Positions 8,235-17,364 are shown, numbered from the stretch's first letter. The stretch is DNA of 64,000 nucleotides from Anaerococcus vaginalis ATCC 51170 (GCF_000163295.1 NZ_GG700527.1:531980-595979); one strand, 5' to 3'. Translations and numbers: made by a program. Notes: generated by a model from the sequence alone, not told the origin.

Positions 8235-8263
8235 TTGCATAAGGCTATTAATGGTGTTATAAT
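8235..8263 (+). promoter_or_regulatory. Promoter of tRNA-Leu(CAA)
   Basis: TTGCAT (8235-8240), a 17-base spacer and TATAAT (8258-8263), with TGT just before the -10. The tRNA begins 18 bases downstream of the -10. Confidence 0.8.
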
Positions 8264-8280
8264 AATCAGGTAGTGTTAAT

Positions 8281-8367
8281 GCTGGTGTGTCGGAATTGGC
8301 AGACGAGACAGACTCAAACTCTGTTGTTCTCCGGAACGTGTGGGTTCAAGTCCCACCACCAGCACCA
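8281..8367 (+). tRNA. tRNA-Leu(CAA)
   Basis: The acceptor arm GCTGGTG (8281-8287) pairs with CACCAGC (8357-8363), followed by discriminator A and an encoded CCA. The anticodon stem ACAGA/TCTGT holds the loop CTCAAAC, giving anticodon CAA, which reads UUG leucine codons. A long variable arm (class II) and the GGTTCAAGTCC T-arm are present. It stands alone with its own promoter and terminator. Confidence 0.97.
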
Positions 8368-8393
8368 TTAATTTTTTTATTTTTTTCATATTT

Positions 8394-8422
8394 AAGCTAT
8401 GCAAAATTGCATAGCTTTTTTT
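8394..8422 (+). terminator. Strong terminator after tRNA-Leu(CAA)
   Basis: An 11-bp stem starting at 8394 (AAGCTATGCAA pairing with TTGCATAGCTT) has a 2-base centre and runs into seven T. Confidence 0.85.
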
Positions 8423-8501
8423 GATGCTTTTTTTTAATTTTTTATTTTAAAATTTTAATTTTCAAATTTTTAATCAGCAAATTTTTCTACTTATTTTTTT
8501 G

Positions 8502-8524
8502 TGAAAATTAAAATGTGTTATACT
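8502..8524 (+). promoter_or_regulatory. Extended -10 promoter for polA
   Basis: TATACT at 8519-8524 is preceded by TGT at 8516-8518; the -35 region is only a T-rich tract. The polA start lies 19 bases downstream of the -10. Confidence 0.45.
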
Positions 8525-8542
8525 TATAGAAAGGAGAAATAT

Positions 8543-11182
8543 ATGAGTAAAAAAGTAATGCTAATTGACGGATCTAGTTTGATTTTTAGAGCCTTTTTTG
8601 CCCTTCCTAATCTTACAAATGCTGATGGTGTTATGACAAACGGTGTTTATGGATTTTTGACCATGTATTTTAGGGCTGTTGAAGAATATAAGCCAGATTA
8701 TATTTTGGTTGCTTTTGATAAGAAAACAAAAACTTTTAGGCACAAAGAATTTGAAGATTATAAAGCAAATAGGGATAAGGCGCCAAACGAATTGAATTAT
8801 CAATTTGGAATTTTAAAAGACATTCTTGATTCATTAAATGTAAAGTACTTGGATATAGATGGTTATGAGGCTGATGATATTGTTGGAACTTTTTCTACAA
8901 TTGCAAAGGAAGAAGGTCTTGAAACTGTAATTATTACAGGGGACAAAGATTATTTTCAACTTGTAAATGATAAGGTTGTGGTTTTTCTTACAAGAAAAGG
9001 AATTTCTCAGATGGAAGAAATCACTGTAAAATCTATTGAAGATGATTATGGTCTTAGTCCAAAACAATTAATTGATGTTAAGGGTTTAATGGGAGATAAG
9101 TCTGATAATATTCCTGGTGTTGATGGAATTGGCGAAAAAACTGCCATTAAATTTATAAAAAAATATGGGTCTATGGAAGGCTTATATGAAAATTTGGATG
9201 ATATTAAGGGCAAAAAAACCAAGGAAAATCTAGAAAATTCAAAGCAAATTGCCTTTTTGTCCAAAAAAATCGGAACAATTGTTACAAATGCTCCAGTTGG
9301 GATGAAAATTTCAGAATTAAAGGTAAAAGAACCAGACTTGGATTCTTTGAGAGAAAAATTTTCAAAATATAATTTCAATAAATTTATGGAAAAATTTGAA
9401 GATACTAGCGAAGAAAGAAAAGATGAAATAGAATTTTCTTATTCATTTTCTGATGATTTTTCTATAATAGATGATATTGAAAAAGATGGGGTATTTTATT
9501 TTAAAAGCATTTTTGAGGAAGACAATTATATTCACTCTAATGCCTATAAAATAGCAATAAAAACATCTTCATCAAAAACTTACATTTATAATCCCGATGA
9601 AAAATTTGTAGAAAAATTCAAAAAATATTTTGAGGCTGATAATATTAAAAAAGTTTCTTTTGATATTAAAGAAGATATTGTCTTGTTTGATAAGCTTGGG
9701 ATAAATATTTCCTTGCCTTATGATGATACTATGCTTATGCACTATCTAATTGATCCTTCAAGGTCATCTTATGATTTAAAAACTTTTAGCCAAGCATTTT
9801 TGAAATATGAAGTAGAAAATGAAGAAGATTTGCTTGGTAAGGGAAAAAGTAAAAAATCATACAAGGATTTGGATTCTGATAATCTTGGCAAATATTTGGC
9901 ATCTATTGTAAATGCAATTGAAGATAGTCTAGATATTTTAACCCAAAAATTAGAAGAGCTTTCTATGTATGATCTTTATAAGGATTGTGAAATAAAATTA
10001 TCCAAAGTTCTTGCGGATATGGAAATAACAGGTTTTATTTGTGATAAAAATGAGCTTGAGAAAATTAAAGATGAAGTTTCTCTTGAACTTGGAGATTTAG
10101 AAAAAATAATCTATGAACTTGCTGGAAGTGAATTTAATATAAATTCACCAAAGCAGCTTTCAAAAATTTTATTTGAAGATTTGAAACTTCCTATAATTAA
10201 AAAAACAAAGACTGGCTATTCAACAAATGCTCAAGTTTTAGAAAAATTAAGAAAAAAACATCCTATAATCGAAAAAATTGAAAGATATAGGGAAATGTAT
10301 AAATTAAAATCAACCTATCTTGAAAGTCTTGAAGAATGTATTGATGAAGATGGAAGAATCAGGTCAACATTTAAGCAAAATGTAACTGCAACAGGTAGAC
10401 TTTCTTCAACAGAACCAAATTTACAAAATCTTCCAATAAGAACCGAAGAGGGCAGAAAAATCAGAAAGGCTTTCAAAGCTGATGATGGAAAAGTTTTGAT
10501 TGATGCGGACTATTCACAAATTGAATTAAGAGTTTTGGCACATCTTGCAAATGACAAAAAAATGCAAGAGGCTTTTTCAAAAGATATTGATATACACACA
10601 AAGACTGCATCAGAAGTTTTTTCTACACCAATTGATGAGGTTACAAAATTACAAAGAAGTGAGGCTAAAGCTGTAAATTTTGGAATAATTTATGGTATAA
10701 GCGATTATGGACTTAGCCAAAATTTAAATATACCAAGAAAAAGAGCTAAGGAATATATAGAAAATTACCTTGACACTTATCCAGAAATTAAAAAATACAT
10801 GAAAGATATTGTAAAAAAAGCCAAAGAAGATGGATATGTAAATACAATATTTAATAGAAGAAGATATGTTCCAGAAATAAATTCAAAAAATTTCAATGTA
10901 AGAAGTTTTGGAGAAAGAGTTGCTTTAAATACACCAATCCAAGGAACAGCTGCGGACATTATAAAATTTGCTATGATAAATTCATACCAAAATTTACAAA
11001 AAGCAAAAATAGATGCAAAAATAGTTTTGCAAATTCATGATGAAATAATCATAGAAGCAAGTAAAAAAGATTTGGAAAAAGCAAAAGAAATTTTAAAATC
11101 ATCTATGCAAGATGCTGTAGATTTAAAAGTTCCACTTTTAGTTGACATAGATAGCGGAGAAAGTATGTATGAGTCAAAATAA
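8543..11182 (+). CDS. polA: DNA polymerase I
   Basis: An 879-residue family A polymerase for Okazaki-fragment maturation and gap repair. Residues 1-290 form the 5'-3' flap exonuclease (opening with VMLIDGSSLIFRAFFALP, acidic metal ligands in ADDIVGT and TGDKDYFQL). Residues about 300-470 keep the fold of the proofreading domain but I cannot find the DxE metal-binding motif, so 3'-5' exonuclease is probably lost, as in Bacillus and Thermus. The polymerase domain has motif A (DADYSQIELR), motif B (RSEAKAVNFGIIYG) and motif C (QIHDEIIIE). The ATG at 8543 has AAGGAGA upstream; an in-frame ATG at 8501 does not. It overlaps coaE by 14 bases. Confidence 0.97.
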   Translation: MSKKVMLIDGSSLIFRAFFALPNLTNADGVMTNGVYGFLTMYFRAVEEYKPDYILVAFDKKTKTFRHKEFEDYKANRDKAPNELNYQFGILKDILDSLNVKYLDIDGYEADDIVGTFSTIAKEEGLETVIITGDKDYFQLVNDKVVVFLTRKGISQMEEITVKSIEDDYGLSPKQLIDVKGLMGDKSDNIPGVDGIGEKTAIKFIKKYGSMEGLYENLDDIKGKKTKENLENSKQIAFLSKKIGTIVTNAPVGMKISELKVKEPDLDSLREKFSKYNFNKFMEKFEDTSEERKDEIEFSYSFSDDFSIIDDIEKDGVFYFKSIFEEDNYIHSNAYKIAIKTSSSKTYIYNPDEKFVEKFKKYFEADNIKKVSFDIKEDIVLFDKLGINISLPYDDTMLMHYLIDPSRSSYDLKTFSQAFLKYEVENEEDLLGKGKSKKSYKDLDSDNLGKYLASIVNAIEDSLDILTQKLEELSMYDLYKDCEIKLSKVLADMEITGFICDKNELEKIKDEVSLELGDLEKIIYELAGSEFNINSPKQLSKILFEDLKLPIIKKTKTGYSTNAQVLEKLRKKHPIIEKIERYREMYKLKSTYLESLEECIDEDGRIRSTFKQNVTATGRLSSTEPNLQNLPIRTEEGRKIRKAFKADDGKVLIDADYSQIELRVLAHLANDKKMQEAFSKDIDIHTKTASEVFSTPIDEVTKLQRSEAKAVNFGIIYGISDYGLSQNLNIPRKRAKEYIENYLDTYPEIKKYMKDIVKKAKEDGYVNTIFNRRRYVPEINSKNFNVRSFGERVALNTPIQGTAADIIKFAMINSYQNLQKAKIDAKIVLQIHDEIIIEASKKDLEKAKEILKSSMQDAVDLKVPLLVDIDSGESMYESK

Positions 11183-11759
11183 AATTGTTATAACTGGAAC
11201 AATTGCAAGTGGCAAATCTTCTTTATCAGAAATTTTGAGAAAAAAAGGCTATCAAGTTATTGATAGCGATGAAATAAATAAGAAATTACTAGAAAAAGAC
11301 CAAATAAATTACAAAGAAATTTTATCATCAAAAGCTTTTGACGAGGCTTTTGATGGAGAAAATTTGGATAAGAAAATCTTAGCAAAAATAATTTTTAATA
11401 ATTCCCAAAAAAGAGAATTGATAAATAAAATTACCCATAAAAATATCATTGCTTATATAAATAATTTGATAAGAGAAAGTAATGAGAAAAATATTTTTGT
11501 AGAAATTCCCTTGTATTTTCAAATGAAAGAAAAATTTCCTTGTGATTATGTATGGCTAGTTACCGCTGATAGAGAAATTCAAATAGAAAGATTAATGCAA
11601 AGAGATAAGATAGGAAAAGATTTTGCATTAAAAAAAATTAACAGTCAAGATTTTTTAGAAATGCAAAAAAAATCAGATGTGATTTTTGATAATAGCACAT
11701 CCTTAGAAAATTTAGAAAAAAAAGTAGAAATAGCTTTAAAAAATTTGGAGAATATATGA
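11169..11759 (+). CDS. coaE: Dephospho-CoA kinase
   Basis: A 196-residue P-loop kinase for the last step of coenzyme A synthesis, phosphorylating the ribose 3'-hydroxyl of dephospho-CoA. Walker A is GTIASGKSS at residues 9-17, followed by the conserved VIDSDEINKKLL. The lid region QIERLMQRDKIG lies near residue 137. Length is typical. It starts inside polA (14-base overlap) with GGAGAAAGT upstream and overlaps the next gene by 4 bases. The order polA-coaE-lytic transglycosylase is common in Clostridia, which strengthens the call. Confidence 0.95.
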   Translation: MSQNKIVITGTIASGKSSLSEILRKKGYQVIDSDEINKKLLEKDQINYKEILSSKAFDEAFDGENLDKKILAKIIFNNSQKRELINKITHKNIIAYINNLIRESNEKNIFVEIPLYFQMKEKFPCDYVWLVTADREIQIERLMQRDKIGKDFALKKINSQDFLEMQKKSDVIFDNSTSLENLEKKVEIALKNLENI

Positions 11760-12412
11760 AAGCTTTAAAAAATATTTTTAAAATAATAGGAATAATAATA
11801 TTAGCGTTTGTGATGGTTGTTATAATAAGTTTTTCAATAGTAGCCTATCAAACATCAAGACAAAAAATTGCCTACCAAGAAGAAATAGAAAAATATTCAC
11901 AAAAATATAATGTAGATCCACTTTTGATTGCATCAATTATAAAAGTAGAAAGTGATTTTTATACAGAAGCTCACTCAAGTCAAAACGCTATGGGACTTAT
12001 GCAATTATTAGATTCCTCTGCAAAACATAGTGCAGAAATAATTGGAGAAGAATATTATCCAGACAAATTAAAAGAAGTAGATTACAATCTAAATCTTGGA
12101 GTAGGGTATTTCAAATATTTGAATGAATATTATAATAATGTCGACTTGGCTCTTGCAGCTTATAATGGGGGAATAGGAAATATAGACAAACTAATTGCAG
12201 ACAAAAAAATAGACAAACACGACCCAGATCCAACAAAAATTCCTACAAAAGAAACTAGACAATATGTTATAAAAATAAATTCAAATTATGATTTGATGAA
12301 AGTATTTTATGATGATGGACTTCCAAGCAAGGAAGAATTAAAAGATAGAAAATCATTATCTATAAAAAATTATAAGAAATTTGTTAAAAAAATATTATTT
12401 GATGTATTATAA
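11756..12412 (+). CDS. Membrane-anchored lytic transglycosylase (SLT/GEWL domain)
   Basis: A 218-residue murein hydrolase that cleaves glycan strands to 1,6-anhydro-muropeptides outside the cell. Residues about 8-31 are a single N-terminal membrane anchor. The goose-lysozyme-like SLT domain spans about 40-165: IASIIKVESDF holds the catalytic Glu near residue 64, NAMGLMQL follows near 79, and LALAAYNGG near 131. The C-terminal 40 residues are basic. GGAG lies 9 bases before the ATG, and the start overlaps the coaE stop (4 bases), so the two are translationally coupled. Confidence 0.92.
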   Translation: MKALKNIFKIIGIIILAFVMVVIISFSIVAYQTSRQKIAYQEEIEKYSQKYNVDPLLIASIIKVESDFYTEAHSSQNAMGLMQLLDSSAKHSAEIIGEEYYPDKLKEVDYNLNLGVGYFKYLNEYYNNVDLALAAYNGGIGNIDKLIADKKIDKHDPDPTKIPTKETRQYVIKINSNYDLMKVFYDDGLPSKEELKDRKSLSIKNYKKFVKKILFDVL

Positions 12413-12415
12413 TCA

Positions 12416-12444
12416 TTGAATAATATTTTTAAATAAATTATAAT
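12416..12444 (+). promoter_or_regulatory. Promoter of the rnf operon
   Basis: TTGAAT (12416-12421), a 17-base spacer and TATAAT (12439-12444), 33 bases upstream of the rnfC start. The spacing is ideal. Confidence 0.75.
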
Positions 12445-12476
12445 GCTAATATACGGATTAAATGAAAGGAGAGATT

Positions 12477-13793
12477 ATGGCTCTAGAAAATTTAACATTT
12501 GCTAATGGAGTAAAAATTCCAGAGTATAAGGAATTAAGCGAAAAAAAAGACTTAATTGTTGCAAAAATTCCAAAAACTGTAACAATTCCTCTTACTCAAC
12601 ACATTGGAGCTCCAAGTAAATGTTTAGTTAAGAAAAACGATGAAGTGAAAATTGGACAGCTTATCGGCGAAGCTGTTGGAAATTTTTCTTGTAATATTCA
12701 CTCATCAGTTAATGGTAAAGTTTCAAGTGTAATCGATATCCAAACAGCATCTGGTAAAAACAGCAAAGCTGTTGTTATTGACACAGAAGGCTATGACCAA
12801 GAAATTAACTACGAAAGAAAAGACGTTACAAACTTAACTAAAGAAAAAATAGTTGAGGCGATGAAAGAAAATGGTCTTGTAGGTATGGGAGGAGCATCAT
12901 TCCCAGCACATATTAAATATTCACCAAACAAACCAATTGATACTGTTATTATAAATGGTGCTGAGTGTGAACCTTACGTTACTTGCGATGATTTTATTTT
13001 GAAAACAAAACCTGAAGTAATAGTAGATGCTTTGGAATTACTTGTTCAAGCAGTAGATGCAAAAAAAGGAATTATTGCAATCGAAGATAACAAAGCAGAA
13101 GCAATCGAAAAAGTTAAAAAGGCACTGGCAAATAAAAATTCATCAAAACTTGAAGTGGCAACCATGGTTACCAAGTATCCACAAGGAGATGAAAAAAGAA
13201 TTATTAATGCCGTATTACATAGAGAAGTTCCTTCAGGCGGTCTTCCAATGGATGTTGGAGTAATTGTTTCAAACGTTTCAAGTGCAAACGCAGTTTATGA
13301 AGCAGTTTATTACGGAAAACCACTAATAGAAAGATATATGACAGTAACAGGTCATGGAATAAAAAATCCTTCAAATTTCCTAGTAAGAATTGGAACAAGT
13401 TTTGATCATATGATAGAAGAAGCTGGCGGACTTACAGAAGAAGCTGGAAAAGTTATAAATGGTGGACCAATGATGGGAATTGCCCAACCAAATATAAATC
13501 AACCAGTAGAAAAAGCTAGTAACTGTATCTTAGTTTTAAACAAAGAAGAATCAAAAGCACCTATAACAAATCCTTGTATAAGATGTGCTAAGTGTGTAAA
13601 TGTTTGTCCAGTTGGACTTATGCCATTATTAATTCACAAATTTTCATTAAAAGAAAAATTTGATAAGGCACAAGATCTTCATATACTTGATTGTATAGAA
13701 TGTGGATCATGTTCATATATTTGTCCATCAAAAAGACCTTTGGTTGAAGCTATTAGGTTTGGAAAAAGACAAATTCGTCAAGCAGGAAAGTAG
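12477..13793 (+). CDS. rnfC: Rnf complex subunit RnfC
   Basis: A 438-residue peripheral subunit of the Rnf ferredoxin:NAD+ oxidoreductase, the entry or exit point for NAD(H). The FMN/NADH-binding region has GLVGMGGASFPAHIK near residues 133-147 and INGAECEPYVTCDD near 160. Two [4Fe-4S] motifs follow: CIRCAKCVNVCP near 369 and CIECGSCSYICP near 408. The C-terminal extension of some proteobacterial RnfC proteins is absent, as in Clostridia. The ATG at 12477 with AGGAGAG upstream is preferred over an in-frame ATG at 12462. First gene of rnfCDGEAB. Confidence 0.96.
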   Translation: MALENLTFANGVKIPEYKELSEKKDLIVAKIPKTVTIPLTQHIGAPSKCLVKKNDEVKIGQLIGEAVGNFSCNIHSSVNGKVSSVIDIQTASGKNSKAVVIDTEGYDQEINYERKDVTNLTKEKIVEAMKENGLVGMGGASFPAHIKYSPNKPIDTVIINGAECEPYVTCDDFILKTKPEVIVDALELLVQAVDAKKGIIAIEDNKAEAIEKVKKALANKNSSKLEVATMVTKYPQGDEKRIINAVLHREVPSGGLPMDVGVIVSNVSSANAVYEAVYYGKPLIERYMTVTGHGIKNPSNFLVRIGTSFDHMIEEAGGLTEEAGKVINGGPMMGIAQPNINQPVEKASNCILVLNKEESKAPITNPCIRCAKCVNVCPVGLMPLLIHKFSLKEKFDKAQDLHILDCIECGSCSYICPSKRPLVEAIRFGKRQIRQAGK

Positions 13794-13804
13794 AGGAGAA
13801 ATAA

Positions 13805-14743
13805 ATGGAAGCAAAAAAATTATTAGTATCATCCTCTCCTCATATGAGAAGCGAGAGAACTGTTACTAAAGAAATGTTAGATGTAATAATTGCTCTTATT
13901 CCAACAGGACTTGCAGGAATATATTTCTTTGGAATGAAAGCACTTGTTTTAATGATTGCATCAGTAGCAAGTTGTGTTATAGCAGAATTTATATCTAACA
14001 AAGTTATGAAAAGACAATCATCAATAAATGATTTATCAGCTATAGTTACAGGTTTACTTTTAGCCTATAATATCCCAGTTACAATGCCAGTTTGGCAAAC
14101 AGTAATAGGCGCAGCTTTTGCTATAGTTATTTGTAAGCAATTTTTTGGTGGAATAGGACAAAATATTGTAAACCCAGCTTTGGGAGCAAGAGCGTTTTTA
14201 CTTGCATCTTGGTCAAAAAATATGTCAAATTATGTAGCACCAGGAAAAGTTTCAGCAGTATCTGCTGCAACAGTTTTATCAGGTGGACAAAAACCAGCCT
14301 TACTAGATATGTTTATAGGAAATATGGGTGGATGTATTGGAGAAGTTTCAACTCTAGCTATATTAATTGGAGCAGCATATCTTGTAATTAGAAAAGTTAT
14401 TTCACTAAGAATACCTGCAGTATACATATTAACAACAGCAATCCTGTTGATGGTATTTAATAAATCTGTTGATGGAATAATCGAACAATTATTATCAGGT
14501 GGTCTAATGCTTGGAGCATTTTTCATGGCAACAGACTATACAACAAGTCCTGTAACTAAAAAAGGAGAAATAATATTTGCTTTTGGTTGCGGACTTATCA
14601 CTTCACTAATAAGAGTTTTCGGTGGATATCCAGAAGGTGTTTCATATTCAATTTTATTAATGAACTTATTAGTTCCTCTTATTGATAGTAAGACAATGCC
14701 TAAGGTATTTGGTGTAGCTAGTAAAGGGGCAAAAGATGAATAA
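13805..14743 (+). CDS. rnfD: Rnf complex subunit RnfD
   Basis: A 312-residue integral membrane subunit with about nine or ten hydrophobic segments. It opens with SSSPHMRSERTVTKEM, the conserved start of RnfD. Residues near 150-157 (VSAATVL) correspond to the Ser/Asp-x-Ala-Thr site where FMN is attached through a phosphoester to Thr. ATDYTTSPVT near residue 240 is also conserved. In the complex it helps move Na+ or H+ across the membrane. GAGGAG lies before the ATG; it overlaps rnfG by 8 bases. Confidence 0.95.
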   Translation: MEAKKLLVSSSPHMRSERTVTKEMLDVIIALIPTGLAGIYFFGMKALVLMIASVASCVIAEFISNKVMKRQSSINDLSAIVTGLLLAYNIPVTMPVWQTVIGAAFAIVICKQFFGGIGQNIVNPALGARAFLLASWSKNMSNYVAPGKVSAVSAATVLSGGQKPALLDMFIGNMGGCIGEVSTLAILIGAAYLVIRKVISLRIPAVYILTTAILLMVFNKSVDGIIEQLLSGGLMLGAFFMATDYTTSPVTKKGEIIFAFGCGLITSLIRVFGGYPEGVSYSILLMNLLVPLIDSKTMPKVFGVASKGAKDE

Positions 14744-15275
14744 AGCATTAAAATTAGGAATTAAATTATTAATAATTACAGCTGTATCAGCTCTAGTATT
14801 GGCCTTTACAAATTCAGTTACAGAACCAATTATAAAAAAAGCTGAACAAAAAAAATTAAATGAATCATTAAAAATTGCCTTTCCAGAAGGAAAAGACTTT
14901 GAAGAAGTTAAGGGAAAATTTCCTGAAGCTGTAAAAGGAGTTTATAAAGCTGATGGAGGCAAAGGATATGTGTTTGATGTAAATTCTAAAGGTGGATACG
15001 GTGGAGACATCGAATTTATCGTTGGAGTTGATAGTGAAAATAAATTGACAGGTTTCAGTCCTTTAAAACATTCAGAATCTGCAGGATTTGGTCTTCAAAT
15101 GGAAGAAGATTGGTTTAAAGAAGGAGTTAAAGGCGTAAGCGTTGACAAGAAAGTCGGTGCATCAGAAGCCGGATCTGAAAACGAAATTGTAGGAATTTCA
15201 GGAGCTACATATTCAACTAATACTATCCTTAATGGTATAAATACTGCTCGTGAAGTATTGAAAGATCTTAAATAG
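14736..15275 (+). CDS. rnfG: Rnf complex subunit RnfG
   Basis: A 179-residue subunit with one N-terminal membrane helix (about residues 8-27) and an extracytoplasmic FMN-binding domain. The flavinylation motif is SGATYST near residue 160, where the Thr carries covalent FMN; ESAGFGLQM near 112 is also typical. Length is normal for Clostridia. It overlaps rnfD by 8 bases and is followed by rnfE after 11 bases with AGGAGGT between. No ApbE flavin transferase is in this window, so it must be encoded elsewhere if the site is used. Confidence 0.95.
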   Translation: MNKALKLGIKLLIITAVSALVLAFTNSVTEPIIKKAEQKKLNESLKIAFPEGKDFEEVKGKFPEAVKGVYKADGGKGYVFDVNSKGGYGGDIEFIVGVDSENKLTGFSPLKHSESAGFGLQMEEDWFKEGVKGVSVDKKVGASEAGSENEIVGISGATYSTNTILNGINTAREVLKDLK

Positions 15276-15286
15276 GAGGTAAAGAT

Positions 15287-15952
15287 ATGGAAAGACAAAC
15301 TGGAAAACCTATAGATGTTCAAAAAGAAAAAGAAAAAAGAAAGAAAAAATCTGTAAATTTGGGAAAAGTTTTTAAAGATGGAATATTTTCAAATAACCCA
15401 GTATTTGTACAAATGGTAGGAATGTGTTCTGTACTTGCTATTTCATCTTCACTTTCTAATGCGATTGGAATGGGAGCTGCAGTAATTTTTGTACTTACAC
15501 TTTCAAACTTGGTAATTTCTGTTTTGAGAAATTTTATTCCAGATGAAGTAAGAATTCCAGCATTTATAGTTGTAATAGCAAGTTTCGTAACTATGGTTCA
15601 AATGATTATAAAAGCATACTTGCCAGCACTTGATCAATCACTAGGAATTTTTATTCCACTTATAGTTGTAAACTGTATAATTCTTGCAAGAGCTGAAGGA
15701 TTTGCTTCACAACAAGGTCCTATAGCATCAATTGTTGATGGTATTGGTCAAGGTTTAGGTTATACAATAGCAATTTCTATTCTTGCAGCTATTAGAGAAT
15801 TATTTGGAAATGGTACATTACTAGATAATAGAATAATTCCTGAAGATTATACAATTGGATTTTTAATTCAACCAGCATCTTCATTTATTATCCTAGGAAT
15901 CATGTTTGCAGTAGCAGCAGCTATTTCAAACAAGAAGAAAAATAATAAGTAG
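15287..15952 (+). CDS. rnfE: Rnf complex subunit RnfE
   Basis: A 221-residue membrane subunit with six predicted helices, preceded by a basic N-terminal tail of about 30 residues. The conserved NNPVFVQMVGMCSVLAIS near 38-55 and the later GIGQGLGYTIAI belong to the RnfE/NqrD family. RnfA and RnfE are homologous and insert in opposite orientation, and together hold an Fe-S cluster at their interface through conserved Cys; MCS near residue 48 and NCIILARAEGF near 128 are the likely Cys. AGGAGG precedes the ATG. Confidence 0.95.
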   Translation: MERQTGKPIDVQKEKEKRKKKSVNLGKVFKDGIFSNNPVFVQMVGMCSVLAISSSLSNAIGMGAAVIFVLTLSNLVISVLRNFIPDEVRIPAFIVVIASFVTMVQMIIKAYLPALDQSLGIFIPLIVVNCIILARAEGFASQQGPIASIVDGIGQGLGYTIAISILAAIRELFGNGTLLDNRIIPEDYTIGFLIQPASSFIILGIMFAVAAAISNKKKNNK

Positions 15953-15960
15953 GAGGAATT

Positions 15961-16536
15961 ATGTCAGAATTATTTTCAATAATTATTGCATCAATTTTTG
16001 TAAATAACTATGTATTGGGACAATTTTTAGGAATTTGTCCAACACTTGGTGTAACAAGTAAAGTTGAAACTGCAAAAGGAATGGGAGCTGCAGTAATTTT
16101 CGTAGTAACCTTATCTTCAATTATTACTTGGGTTATCCAATATTATATATTAGATCCATTAAAAATTGGATATTTACAAACAGTTGTATTTATTTTAGTA
16201 ATCGCTTCATTAGTACAAACAGTAGAGATGATTATGAAAAAATCAATGCCAAATCTTTATGAAGCTCTTGGTGTTTACTTACCATTAATTACAACTAACT
16301 GTATAGTACTTGGTGTAGCTATTAAAAATATAAATGAAAGTTATAATTTATTAGAAACAACAATAAACGCAGCAGCTGCTGCAGTAGGTTTCTTAATTGC
16401 TTTAGTAATACTTGCTTCTATAAGAGAAAAAATCGAAGATAACGACTTGCCAGAAGCTTTCAAGGGTGGACCTATTACTTTGATTACTCTAGGTCTAATG
16501 TCAATTGCCTTTATGGGCTTTGCAGGATTAGCATAG
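15961..16536 (+). CDS. rnfA: Rnf complex subunit RnfA
   Basis: A 191-residue membrane subunit with six helices, homologous to RnfE. The conserved NNYVLGQFLGICPTLGVT lies at residues about 14-31 and TTNCIVLGVAI near 112, giving the Cys that should pair with those of RnfE to bind the membrane Fe-S cluster. AGGAGG sits 4 bases before the ATG. It is followed by rnfB after 12 bases. Length and order agree with clostridial Rnf operons. Confidence 0.96.
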   Translation: MSELFSIIIASIFVNNYVLGQFLGICPTLGVTSKVETAKGMGAAVIFVVTLSSIITWVIQYYILDPLKIGYLQTVVFILVIASLVQTVEMIMKKSMPNLYEALGVYLPLITTNCIVLGVAIKNINESYNLLETTINAAAAAVGFLIALVILASIREKIEDNDLPEAFKGGPITLITLGLMSIAFMGFAGLA

Positions 16537-16548
16537 AGGAGAAATGTG

Positions 16549-17346
16549 ATGAATAATATATTAATTCCAACACTTGTATTAGCCGTATTAGGATTTATAC
16601 TAGCTGGCTTATTGGGTGTTATTAGTAAAAAATTTGAGGTTGAAACAGACCCAATTGTTGAAAGAGTTAGAGAGGCACTTCCTGGAGCAAACTGTGGAGC
16701 TTGTGGTTATCCAGGTTGTGATGGTTGTGCAAATGCAATTGCAAAGGGAGAAGCTCCTGTTTCTGCTTGTGTAATTGGTGGACAATCTGTAACAGATGCA
16801 GTTGCAAGTGCTATGGGTGTTGAGTCAGCTGGAGCTGGGGATAAACAAGTTGCAGTTGTAAAATGTAATGGAACTTGCGAAAATGCAAAAGATTTATACG
16901 AATATGCAGGTCTTGAAGATTGTAGAGCACAAATTGCTTTATTTGGCGGAAAAAAAGCTTGTAATTATGGTTGCCTTGGTTGCGGCTCATGTGTTAAAGC
17001 CTGTGAATTTGACGCTATACATATGGTGGATGGAGTAAGTGTTGTAGATAAGGAAAAATGTGTGGCTTGTGGAGCTTGCGTTAAAACTTGTCCAAAAAAT
17101 ATTATTGAGCTTGTTCCTTATTCACAAAAAGCAATTGTAAAATGTTCTTCACACGATAAAGGAAAAGATGTTAGAGGAAATTGTAAAGTCGGATGTATTG
17201 GTTGTTCAATTTGTGCAAGAACTTATCCAGAAGGATTTACAATGGATAATTTCTTATCAAAAGAAACAATATCTGATAATTTAGATCTAAATCTTTTAAA
17301 AGAAGCTGCAGAAAAATGTCCTGCAAAATGTATTGATGTTGAATAA
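16549..17346 (+). CDS. rnfB: Rnf complex subunit RnfB with a reduced C-terminal Fe-S region
   Basis: A 265-residue ferredoxin-oxidising subunit. It has an N-terminal membrane helix, an Fe-S domain CGACGYPGCDGC near residue 50, and two ferredoxin-type motifs: CLGCGSCVKAC near 140 and CVACGACVKTCP near 171. A further cluster motif further on is incomplete: CKVGCIGCSICARTYP has Tyr where the fourth Cys is expected (codon 17224-17226, TAT). The last segment keeps only KCPAKC without a preceding CxxCxxC. Clostridial RnfB proteins often carry extra complete clusters here. The ATG at 16549 is favoured by AGAGGAG; a GTG one codon earlier is possible. Last rnf gene, followed by a terminator. Confidence 0.93.
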   Translation: MNNILIPTLVLAVLGFILAGLLGVISKKFEVETDPIVERVREALPGANCGACGYPGCDGCANAIAKGEAPVSACVIGGQSVTDAVASAMGVESAGAGDKQVAVVKCNGTCENAKDLYEYAGLEDCRAQIALFGGKKACNYGCLGCGSCVKACEFDAIHMVDGVSVVDKEKCVACGACVKTCPKNIIELVPYSQKAIVKCSSHDKGKDVRGNCKVGCIGCSICARTYPEGFTMDNFLSKETISDNLDLNLLKEAAEKCPAKCIDVE

Positions 17347-17364
17347 AAAATAAGATAAAGATTT

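Noticed and set aside
8501-8542. Upstream in-frame start for polA
   Set aside because: The extra N-terminal residues are not part of the family, the candidate promoter -10 lies inside this stretch, and the clear AGGAG site fits the ATG at 8543.
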